Part shown: in pieces, positions 58,025 to 64,000 of the stretch
Layout of the letters: every line of letters begins with the position of its first letter
Numbering within the stretch: the first letter of the stretch is position 1
Source: Rhodoferax sp. PAMC 29310
GTDB lineage: Bacteria > Pseudomonadota > Gammaproteobacteria > Burkholderiales > Burkholderiaceae_C
Direction: 5' to 3'
Assembly: GCF_017948265.1 (NCBI RefSeq)
Contig: NZ_CP072852.1
Location: 1,612,001 to 1,676,000, forward strand
DNA length: 64,000 nucleotides
The notes under the pieces: generated by a model
Seen by the model: only the letters and a program-made list of their open reading frames with translations
Told to the model about the DNA's origin: nothing
Databases searched by the model: none
Program-made: the position numbers and the translations under genes

Positions 58025-58651
58025 ATGCATGAATCCTTAAGAATCGTTGTAGTGGCCCCCGATCTGGCGGTGGAAGATCCGGCAGACGACCATGCCATCA
58101 GCCAGGCGGAGCGGTCGCGCAGTCTTCGCATCGGCTTGCTGGAAAACGGCTTCAATCTGGTAGCGGTGCTGCCCGCCGATGTATTCCTGCAGGAGCGAAT
58201 CAATCAGCTTCAGCCCGACCTGATCATTGTGGATGCCGAAAGCGAGGCCCGTGATGCGCTTGAGCATGTGGTCATGGCCACCCGGGACGCGCGACGCCCC
58301 ATCGTGATGTTCACCAACAACAATGACACCTCCCAGGTGCGCCATGCTGTGGCATCCGGGGTTACGGCCTACATCGTCGCCGGGCTGTCCAGCGAACGCA
58401 TTCGCCCCATTTTGGACGTCGCCATGGCCCGTTTCCAGCACGAGCAGGCTTTGCGTCAGGAGCTGGCCGACACCAAGACTGAACTCAAAGACCGCAAAAC
58501 CATTGACCGCGCCAAAGGCCTGCTCATGCAGCGCCAAAACCTGAACGAACAGCAAGCTTTCGACAAGCTGCGCAAAACCGCCATGGACAAGGGACTGAAA
58601 CTGGCCGACGTGGCCCAGCGCATGCTGGACGTGGCCGACCTGCTCGCCTGA
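58025..58651 (+). CDS. nasT: ANTAR-domain response regulator, NasT-like antiterminator
   Basis: A 208-residue protein. Residues about 1-135 form a receiver-like domain with Asp70 in LIIVDAESEARDALEHV, but lacking the Lys of a classical receiver in the later strand (SGVTAYIVAGL). A coiled linker then leads to an ANTAR domain at about 153-208 (TIDRAKGLLMQRQNLNEQQAFDKLRKTAMDKG, LKLADVAQRMLDVADLLA, given in parts). ANTAR binds paired hexaloop hairpins in leader RNA. Its matching site is in the nrt leader (61257-61327). In other bacteria NasT is held by a nitrate sensor, NasS, not seen here. Starts 41 bases after oprM; the long upstream in-frame ORF is out-of-frame with it. Confidence 0.88.
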   Translation: MHESLRIVVVAPDLAVEDPADDHAISQAERSRSLRIGLLENGFNLVAVLPADVFLQERINQLQPDLIIVDAESEARDALEHVVMATRDARRPIVMFTNNNDTSQVRHAVASGVTAYIVAGLSSERIRPILDVAMARFQHEQALRQELADTKTELKDRKTIDRAKGLLMQRQNLNEQQAFDKLRKTAMDKGLKLADVAQRMLDVADLLA

Positions 58652-58731
58652 GGTGCAACGGCGGCCGGCGGCGCATCATTTAAGTCGAAGACCTCAAGCA
58701 AATCGCGCCGCCCCGGTGGTAAGGTCACGCC

Positions 58732-59439
58732 ATGAAAACACAAATAGATCATCTGGTTGTCGTGGCCAAAACCCTGGAGTTGGGTGTGCAATGGTGCGAA
58801 GCCACCCTAGGCGTCACCCCCGGTCCCGGCGGCGAGCATGCGCAGTTTGGCACGCACAACCGCCTCATCAAAATTGCCACGCCAGCCTACCCGCTGGCCT
58901 ACCTGGAAATCATCGCCATCAATCCAACCGCCTCGCGCCCCGCCAATGCGGTTGGCAAGCGCTGGTTTGACATGGACGACGCGGCACTGCAGGCGGCCGT
59001 TGCCAAACAGCCGCGTCTGGTGCACTTCGTGGTCAATACCGACGACATGCAAGCGGCCCGAATAGCGCTGAAACGCCAAGACATCGAACCCGGTCTCGCG
59101 GTACACGCCAGCCGCCATACCCGCAAAGGGGTGCTGCAATGGCAAGTCACGGTGCGTGAAGACGGGCAACGCCTGTTTAATGGCGCACTGCCCAGCTTGA
59201 TTCAATGGGGCAAGCCTGACGCGGAAGAGCCCTTGCGCCTGCACCCGCGCAACAGCCTGCCCCGTTCTGGTATCTCGCTGCAAAGCATTGCCGTGACCCA
59301 CCCCACCGCGTCCAAACTGCAGGCTGCGTATGACGCACTGGGGCTCACCGGCATTGCCGTCGAAGAGGGTCCCGCCAACCTCATTGCCACGTTGAAGACC
59401 CCCAAAGGCTTGGTGCAACTGGAGAGCCAAGGGGTTTAA
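58732..59439 (+). CDS. VOC-family (glyoxalase-like) protein
   Basis: A 235-residue protein with a tandem beta-alpha-beta VOC fold, beginning IDHLVVVAKTLELGVQWCEATLGVTPGPGG. The conserved HAQFGTHNRLIKIA and YLEIIAINP strands are as in the glyoxalase-like domain family. Metal ligands would be His8 and Glu in YLEIIAI and HFVV; function is not known. The gene is between nasT and the riboswitch-dadA unit, on the same strand. Confidence 0.72.
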   Translation: MKTQIDHLVVVAKTLELGVQWCEATLGVTPGPGGEHAQFGTHNRLIKIATPAYPLAYLEIIAINPTASRPANAVGKRWFDMDDAALQAAVAKQPRLVHFVVNTDDMQAARIALKRQDIEPGLAVHASRHTRKGVLQWQVTVREDGQRLFNGALPSLIQWGKPDAEEPLRLHPRNSLPRSGISLQSIAVTHPTASKLQAAYDALGLTGIAVEEGPANLIATLKTPKGLVQLESQGV

Positions 59440-59504
59440 GAACCAACGCAGCCCGAAGTCTGGCGGCAGTGAAATATTTCCGCCGGTCACTTCATCCAAC
59501 CCGC

Positions 59505-59510
59505 TAGAAT
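59505..59510 (+). promoter_or_regulatory. candidate -10 box for the glycine riboswitch transcript
   Basis: TAGAAT is five bases before the first aptamer base region. A -35 at the right distance is not clear, so this is tentative. Confidence 0.25.
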
Positions 59511-59514
59511 CCTG

Positions 59515-59730
59515 TCCGGCAGGAGAGAGAGCGTCCCAGACGCTCCACCGAAGGCGCAAACTCCCATGAACGCTCAGGTACACCCTCACCGGTGACGTAC
59601 TGCCACCATTTGTAAACGCCGTCTGGAGAGCCATCGCCACCCGCAAGGTGTCGGCGATGCACCGAAGGAGCAAGCTCCGCAGTCCACTGCGGTGTGAATC
59701 TCTCAGGTACCAAGGACAGGGGGAGCGGCA
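59515..59730 (+). ncRNA. tandem glycine riboswitch upstream of dadA
   Basis: Two glycine aptamers in a row. Aptamer 1 (about 59518-59616) has GGAGAGAGAGC, CCACCGAAGGCGCAAA and GCTCAGGTAC. Aptamer 2 (about 59621-59727) has CTGGAGAGCC, CACCGAAGGAGCAAGC and TCTCAGGTACCAAGGACAGG. These are the conserved glycine-binding core elements in the right order. The region after it (59731-59811) can fold CCGGGC/GCCCTGG without a strong T-tract, so control may act on translation or be an on-switch. The gene controlled is dadA, 80 bases downstream. Confidence 0.92.
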
Positions 59731-59811
59731 TCCGGGCAGCGCCCTGGGTGCTATTTATTCCATAGTGCACTCTGCAGGTTCTGCCTGGGCTAGACCCCGA
59801 AAAGGTTATCC

Positions 59812-61089
59812 ATGCGTATCATCGTTCTTGGCAGCGGGCTTCTTGGCGTCAGTTCAGCCTATTACCTCTCCCAACAGGGTCATGAAGTCACCGTGGTGGA
59901 CCGCCAGTCCTCCCCGGCGGCGGAAACCAGTTTTGCCAACGGCGGGCAAATCTCGGTCAGCCATGCCGAGCCTTGGGCCAACCCCGGCGCGCCCATCAAG
60001 CTGCTGCAATGGCTGGGCAAAGAAGACGCGCCACTGCTGTTTCGCCTGCGGGCCGACATGCGCCAGTGGATGTGGGGATTGCAGTTTCTACGCGAGTGCA
60101 CACCGGCGCGCACCCGCCACAACATTCAGCAAATCGTGCGCCTGGGCACTTACAGCCGCGACACATTGCAGCAACTGCGCCGCGACACGGGCATTGAGTA
60201 CGACCAGCGCACGCAAGGTATTCTGCATTTTTACACCTCGCAAAAAGAGTTTGACGCCGCTCTGGCACCCACCGAGCAAATGCGCGAACTGGGGTGCGAG
60301 CGCAACATCGTGAGCGCCGACGAGGCCGTTCGTCTGGAGCCCACCCTGGGCCATATTCGCCCACAGTTGGCCGGTGCCACCTACACCGCCGAAGACGAGT
60401 CGGGTGACGCCAATCGCTTTGCCCGCGAGTTGGTCAAACTGTGCGAAGCCAATGGGGTGAAGTTTTTTATGAACCACACCATCACCGCCTTGCGCGAAGC
60501 GGGTGGACAGATTGACCACGTGGAGGCCACCGACAACGAGGGCCGCTTCCAGCGCCTGTACGCAGACTCATACGTGATGGCCATGGGGTCTTTCAGCCCG
60601 TTGTACCTGAAGCAGCTCGGCATCAAACTGCCTATTTATCCCGCCAAAGGCTATTCGGTCACCATGCCCGTGAAGGACGCCAACATGGCGCACCAGGTCA
60701 GCTTGACGGATGATGAATTCAAACTGGTTTTTTCACGCCTGACGCCGGTGAATGGCGACGGCACCGACCGCTTGCGCATTGCCGGCACGGCGGAGTTCAA
60801 TGGCTATGACCGCGACCTGAACCGCATTCGCTGCGAAGCCATCGTCCGCCGGGTGGAGCAACTGTTCCCCGGAGCCGGCGACGCCACCCAAGCCAGTTTC
60901 TGGAGCGGCCTTCGCCCCGCTACACCCAGCAACGTGCCGCTGATCGGCAAAAGCAAGCTGCCCAACCTGTTCCTCAACACCGGCCACGGCACGCTGGGCT
61001 GGACGCACGCTTGTGGCTCCGGCAAATCCATTGCCCGCATCGTGAGTGGGTTGACGCCCGAAGTGGACTTTGCGTTTACCCAAGGCTGA
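59812..61089 (+). CDS. dadA: D-amino acid dehydrogenase (DadA family)
   Basis: A 425-residue FAD-dependent oxidoreductase of the DAO fold. The FAD motif is VLGSGLLGVSSAYYLSQQGHEVTVVDR (about 4-30). Also seen: ETSFANGGQISVSHAEPWANPGAP, the YPAKGYSVTMPV strand, and the C-terminal NTGHGTLGWTHACGSGKSIA. DadA oxidises D-amino acids (chiefly D-alanine) and passes electrons to the respiratory chain. Preceded by a glycine riboswitch, which suggests the enzyme acts on glycine or a related substrate, or that glycine signals amino acid excess. AAGG seven bases before the ATG. Confidence 0.9.
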   Translation: MRIIVLGSGLLGVSSAYYLSQQGHEVTVVDRQSSPAAETSFANGGQISVSHAEPWANPGAPIKLLQWLGKEDAPLLFRLRADMRQWMWGLQFLRECTPARTRHNIQQIVRLGTYSRDTLQQLRRDTGIEYDQRTQGILHFYTSQKEFDAALAPTEQMRELGCERNIVSADEAVRLEPTLGHIRPQLAGATYTAEDESGDANRFARELVKLCEANGVKFFMNHTITALREAGGQIDHVEATDNEGRFQRLYADSYVMAMGSFSPLYLKQLGIKLPIYPAKGYSVTMPVKDANMAHQVSLTDDEFKLVFSRLTPVNGDGTDRLRIAGTAEFNGYDRDLNRIRCEAIVRRVEQLFPGAGDATQASFWSGLRPATPSNVPLIGKSKLPNLFLNTGHGTLGWTHACGSGKSIARIVSGLTPEVDFAFTQG

Positions 61090-61107
61090 GTCATGGTCGA
61101 CCTTGCC

Positions 61108-61130
61108 AGGATGGTGCACCGCACCATCCT
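61108..61130 (+). terminator. strong hairpin after dadA, possible terminator
   Basis: AGGATGGTGC (61108-61117) pairs with GCACCATCCT (61121-61130) over 10 bp with a 3-base loop. No T-tract follows, so it may be a processing or transcription-blocking element rather than a full intrinsic terminator. It is 19 bases after the dadA stop. Confidence 0.5.
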
Positions 61131-61226
61131 CGTGCTGATTCACACTTAGACAAGAAATTGACACCTAGCCCTTGTCCGATATGCGGAAGAAGCTACATAT
61201 TCGATAGCAACTCACTCTCAAAAAAG

Positions 61227-61244
61227 TTGGCACAGTGATTGCTT
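61227..61244 (+). promoter_or_regulatory. sigma-54 promoter of the nrt operon
   Basis: TTGGCACAGTGATTGCTT matches the -24/-12 consensus TGGCAC-N5-TTGC, with GG and GC separated by exactly ten bases. Transcription would begin about 12 bases after the GC, near 61254, immediately before the first leader hairpin. It implies control by an NtrC-type enhancer protein, though I saw no clear NtrC site upstream. Confidence 0.75.
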
Positions 61245-61256
61245 AGACATTGATAC

Positions 61257-61327
61257 GACCAAAGTAGGTCACCAGACGGGTTGAGTCCAAAGGCGGATTC
61301 AACCGGTCGATCCGGACAAAGGCGTCC
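61257..61327 (+). ncRNA. ANTAR antitermination leader: three hexaloop hairpins
   Basis: Hairpin 1 (61257-61270): GACC, loop AAAGTA, GGTC. Hairpin 2 (61279-61304): a 10-bp stem, loop AAAGGC. Hairpin 3 (61314-61327): GGAC, loop AAAGGC, GTCC. Each six-base loop has A at position 1 and G at position 4, the signature of ANTAR-binding sites. Hairpin 3 uses the bases of the 5' arm of the terminator (61318-61327), so it and the terminator are mutually exclusive. This suits NasT (58025-58651) as the antiterminator. Two hairpins are usual; a third is notable. Confidence 0.85.
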
Positions 61328-61381
61328 CCACCTGCACGCGGCTTGCACCAAGCCCCGCGCAGCGTGAGGACGCCTTTTTTT
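61318..61381 (+). terminator. leader terminator (attenuator) of the nrt operon
   Basis: AAAGGCGTCC (61318-61327) pairs with GGACGCCTTT (61368-61377) as the 10-bp base of a long GC-rich hairpin (inner arms CTGC-CGCG-GCTT against AAGC-CGCG-CAG), followed by a T-tract (61375-61381). It lies 36 bases before nrtA and ends the leader unless hairpin 3 forms. Confidence 0.88.
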
Positions 61382-61416
61382 GCTTTTCGTTTGTTTTTAA
61401 ACCTTGGAGAAGACAC

Positions 61417-62661
61417 ATGACTGACTTACTCGCCAATTCACTGAGCCGACGGACTGTGCTGCAATCGGCCGCCGTGGGCGCCATCGGTATCAGCCCCGCG
61501 CTGCGCTCGGTGGTGTACGCCGGTGGCTCTGACGCGCCAGAAAAAACCGAGGTCAAGATTGGATTCATTCCCCTGACCGATTGCGCCAGCGTGGTGATGG
61601 CCTCCGTGCTGGGGTTTGACAAGAAATACGGCGTCAAGATCATTCCCAGCAAGGAAGCGTCTTGGGCGGGTGTGCGCGACAAGCTGGTCAATGGCGAACT
61701 GGACTTTGCCCACGTGCTTTACGGTCTGGTCTACGGCGTTCACCTGGGCGTGAGCGGGCCCAAAAAAGACATGGCCGTGCTGATGACGCTGAACAACAAC
61801 GGCCAGGGCATCACCCTGTCCAAGGCCCTGGCCGACAAGGGCGCGGTCGATCTGGCGGGACTGGTGTCCCTGATGAAGAAAGAACCCCGCGAATACACCT
61901 TTGCCCAAACTTTCCCCACCGGCACCCACGCCATGTGGTTGTACTACTGGCTGGCCTCGGCCGGAGTGAACCCGTTCAAGGACGTGCGCTGCATTGTGGT
62001 GCCCCCGCCCCAAATGGTGGCGAATATGCGGGTCGGCAACATGGACGGCTTCAGCGTGGGTGAACCCTGGAACCACCGCGCCATCATGGACGGGATTGGT
62101 GTATCCGCTGCCACTTCGCAGGACGTCTGGAAAGACCACCCCGAGAAGGTGCTGGGCACCACGTCAGAGTTCGTCAAGAACAACCCCAACACCGCCCGCG
62201 CAGTCACCATGGCGATTCTGGAAGCCAGCCGCTGGATTGACGCCAGCCTTCAGAACAAGCTGAAGATGGCCGAAACCGTGGCGCAGAAGTCTTACATCAA
62301 CACCGGGGTCGACGCCATCAACCAGCGCATTCTGGGCCGCTACCAAAACGGCATGGGCAAAACTTGGGACGACCCCAATCACATGAAATTCTTCAACGAC
62401 GGCGCGGTGAACTTCCCCTATCTGTCAGACGGCATGTGGTTTCTAACCCAGCACAAGCGTTGGGGCTTGCTGGACGCCCACCCTGACTACCTCAAGGTGG
62501 CCAAGGAGATCAACCAGATTGACCTCTACAAGCAGGCCGCCTCAGCACTCAAGATCAACGTGCCCAAAGACGTGATGCGCACCTCCACCCTGATGGACGG
62601 CGTGGTATGGGATGGCAAGGACCCCAAAAAGTACGCCGACAGTTTCAAAGTCAAAGCCTGA
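61417..62661 (+). CDS. nrtA: nitrate ABC transporter binding protein NrtA
   Basis: A 414-residue periplasmic nitrate/nitrite-binding protein. The N-terminus has a twin-arginine signal (SRRTVLQSAAVGAIGIS, residues 9-25). EVKIGFIPLTDCASVVMA is the NrtA/CynS/Ssu-type start. The block TFPTGTHAMWLYYWLASAGV and the GEPWNHRAIMDGIG ligand-site region identify the NrtA/CmpA type. GGAGA precedes the ATG. First gene of the operon, under the sigma-54 promoter and ANTAR leader. Confidence 0.92.
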   Translation: MTDLLANSLSRRTVLQSAAVGAIGISPALRSVVYAGGSDAPEKTEVKIGFIPLTDCASVVMASVLGFDKKYGVKIIPSKEASWAGVRDKLVNGELDFAHVLYGLVYGVHLGVSGPKKDMAVLMTLNNNGQGITLSKALADKGAVDLAGLVSLMKKEPREYTFAQTFPTGTHAMWLYYWLASAGVNPFKDVRCIVVPPPQMVANMRVGNMDGFSVGEPWNHRAIMDGIGVSAATSQDVWKDHPEKVLGTTSEFVKNNPNTARAVTMAILEASRWIDASLQNKLKMAETVAQKSYINTGVDAINQRILGRYQNGMGKTWDDPNHMKFFNDGAVNFPYLSDGMWFLTQHKRWGLLDAHPDYLKVAKEINQIDLYKQAASALKINVPKDVMRTSTLMDGVVWDGKDPKKYADSFKVKA

Positions 62662-62666
62662 ACGAC

Positions 62667-62689
62667 GCGGGGAGGTGCCCCCTCCCCGC
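62667..62689 (+). repeat. nrtA-nrtB intercistronic hairpin
   Basis: GCGGGGAGG (62667-62675) and CCTCCCCGC (62681-62689) form a 9-bp perfect stem with a 5-base loop, six bases after the nrtA stop. Without a T-tract it is probably an mRNA-stabilising or processing element, which would leave more NrtA than NrtB and NrtC, as binding proteins usually require. Confidence 0.6.
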
Positions 62690-62716
62690 CGTACCTATCC
62701 TTTCAAGGAGCACACC

Positions 62717-63640
62717 ATGGTTAGCGCCGTATTTCACTCGCCCCTAGGCCCCGTGGCCGAGGGCATTGCGATCCCCAAAGAAAACTCATCCCGCGTGAGC
62801 ACTTCAAGAGAGCCCGCGGTCACTGTGGCAACCGCCACGCCGGAGCGCACACCCTTTGACTGGCGCGCCCTCGGCATGGCCGTGCTGCCGCCGCTGCTGG
62901 GCTTTGCCTTGCTGGTCGGGGTGTGGGCCCTGGTCAGCGTGGGAACGAGCAACAGCATCCCCGGACCCCTTCCAACCTTCAAGCAAGCGGTGATACTGTT
63001 CAGCGATCCGTTCTACAGCAACGGCCCCAACGACCAGGGCGTGGGCTGGAATATTTTGATGTCGCTGCAGCGCGTGGCGGTCGGGTTTGGGTTGGCGGCA
63101 CTGGTTGGCATTCCCGCCGGCTTTGTGATTGGCCGCTTTGAATTCATGAGCCGCATGTTCAACCCGTTGATCAGTCTGATGCGCCCGGTCTCGCCACTGG
63201 CTTGGTTGCCCATTGGTTTGCTGGTGTTCAAGGGCGCGGACCCGGCCGCCATCTGGACCATCTTCATCTGCTCTATCTGGCCCATGATCATCAACACCGC
63301 CGTGGGCGTGCAACGCGTGCCACAGGACTACATGAACGTCGCCCGGGTGCTGAACCTGTCCGAGTGGAAGATCGTGACCAAAATCCTGTTTCCCTCCGTC
63401 TTGCCCTACATGCTGACAGGCGTGCGCCTGGCCGTGGGCACGGCCTGGCTGGTGATCGTTGCGGCTGAGATGCTGACTGGCGGCGTAGGCATTGGCTTCT
63501 GGGTCTGGGACGAGTGGAACAACCTCAATGTGACCAACATCATCGTGGCCATCTTTGTCATTGGCGTGGTTGGCCTGGTACTGGAACATGCACTGATCAA
63601 GCTCGCCACCGCCTTCACTTTTGAGGAAGTCAAATCATGA
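62717..63640 (+). CDS. nrtB: nitrate ABC transporter permease NrtB
   Basis: A 307-residue permease with about six TM helices and the binding-protein-dependent loop ([24 protein letters not shown], in part) that contacts the ATPase. [21 protein letters not shown] is typical of NrtB/SsuC-type permeases. The first 50 residues are a poorly conserved hydrophilic extension. AAGGAG six bases ahead makes 62717 the start; the longer ORF from 62612 overlaps nrtA. Overlaps the next gene by ATGA. Confidence 0.92.
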   Translation: MVSAVFHSPLGPVAEGIAIPKENSSRVSTSREPAVTVATATPERTPFDWRALGMAVLPPLLGFALLVGVWALVSVGTSNSIPGPLPTFKQAVILFSDPFYSNGPNDQGVGWNILMSLQRVAVGFGLAALVGIPAGFVIGRFEFMSRMFNPLISLMRPVSPLAWLPIGLLVFKGADPAAIWTIFICSIWPMIINTAVGVQRVPQDYMNVARVLNLSEWKIVTKILFPSVLPYMLTGVRLAVGTAWLVIVAAEMLTGGVGIGFWVWDEWNNLNVTNIIVAIFVIGVVGLVLEHALIKLATAFTFEEVKS

Positions 63641-64000
63641 ACGAAAAACTGAACACCCATTTCATTGAAATCGCCGGAGTTGAGCAGACCTTCAAAACCA
63701 AAAAGGGCCCGTTTTGCGCCCTGCGCGACATTCACCTCACGGTGGCCAAAGGCGAGTTTGTGGCCTTGATCGGGCACTCCGGTTGCGGCAAGTCCACCTT
63801 GCTCAACCTCATTGCCGGGTTGACCACACCCACCCAAGGCACGCTCTTGTGCGCCAACCGCGAGATTGCCGGACCTGGCCCGGAGCGCGCGGTGGTGTTC
63901 CAGAACCACTCCTTGCTGCCTTGGCTCACCTGCTTTGAGAACATCTACCTGGGCGTGGAGCGCGTGTTCGGCTCCGGCAACCGCACTGGCGCCGTGGCTG
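63637..64000 (+). CDS. nrtC: nitrate ABC transporter ATP-binding protein (partial)
   Basis: The first 121 codons of an ATPase. Walker A is GHSGCGKST (about residues 47-55) and the Q-loop is [21 protein letters not shown], typical of NrtC/NrtD/SsuB. It is cut off by the window edge, so it cannot be told whether it carries the NrtC C-terminal NrtA-like domain. The start is in an ATGA overlap with nrtB. Confidence 0.92.
   Translation, partial: MNEKLNTHFIEIAGVEQTFKTKKGPFCALRDIHLTVAKGEFVALIGHSGCGKSTLLNLIAGLTTPTQGTLLCANREIAGPGPERAVVFQNHSLLPWLTCFENIYLGVERVFGSGNRTGAVA

Noticed and set aside
61108..61130. GGTGC/GCACC palindrome considered as an NtrC enhancer site for the sigma-54 promoter
   Set aside because: Half-sites are in the inverted arrangement with a 3-base spacer, unlike TGCACC-N5-GGTGCA; its position just after dadA fits a hairpin better.
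1..64000. CRISPR array, insertion sequence, prophage, integron or rRNA
   Set aside because: No direct-repeat array, transposase, integrase or rRNA segment was seen anywhere in the window.

Overview
This window looks like a chromosomal segment of a Comamonadaceae-type betaproteobacterium, Rhodoferax/Polaromonas-like. I infer this from the gene order rpsO-pnp-quinone oxidoreductase-tpiA-secG-tRNA-Leu-nuoABCDEFGHIJKLMN-DUF2818-nudF-DUF1178, from moderately high GC, and from a short dispersed repeat scattered inside and between genes. No rRNA, CRISPR array, insertion sequence, phage or plasmid gene was seen.

Layout. 1-5.5 kb: a secreted glutathione-peroxidase-like protein, ubiG, a small basic protein next to an HNH nuclease, folB, and a lone FtsX-type ABC permease. 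5.6-9.7 kb: a basic amino acid ABC uptake operon in the order J-Q-M-O-P, as in Pseudomonas aot, including the AstE/AspA-type deacylase AotO; it ends by overlapping a convergent chemotaxis receptor. 11.5-19.3 kb: a secreted AttH/CrtC-like protein, a MarR-controlled EmrAB/outer-membrane drug efflux operon, and a divergent half-size ABC exporter. 19.4-20.0 kb: two small proteins that share a C-terminal motif. 20.1-24.9 kb: the large 180-kDa class NAD-glutamate dehydrogenase. 25-46 kb, all minus strand: the respiratory and housekeeping block, with all fourteen complex I genes, a Leu-GAG tRNA, secG, tpiA, pnp and rpsO. 46-51.4 kb: a CPA2 antiporter, an aminotransferase, an orphan branched-chain-type binding protein, a small heat-shock protein and tsaD. 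51.4-58 kb: a TetR-controlled RND multidrug pump with its outer-membrane channel.

58-64 kb is the most interesting part. It holds an ANTAR-domain regulator of NasT type, a VOC protein, a D-amino-acid dehydrogenase behind a tandem glycine riboswitch, and a nitrate ABC transporter operon (nrtA-nrtB-nrtC, the last cut by the window edge). The nrt leader carries a good sigma-54 promoter (61227-61244), then hairpins whose six-base loops read A-x-x-G-x-x. The last hairpin shares bases with the 5' arm of a strong intrinsic terminator (61318-61381). This is the architecture of an ANTAR-controlled antitermination leader, and the matching ANTAR protein is encoded 3 kb upstream. Three such loops are present where two are usual.

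Other non-coding structure includes palindromic operators for the MarR and TetR regulators, an rpsO-pnp terminator hairpin, an nrtA-nrtB intercistronic hairpin, and five copies of a ~48-bp imperfect repeat. Three of those copies are read in frame within protein genes. Family names come from reading the translated proteins and motifs; no database search was run.
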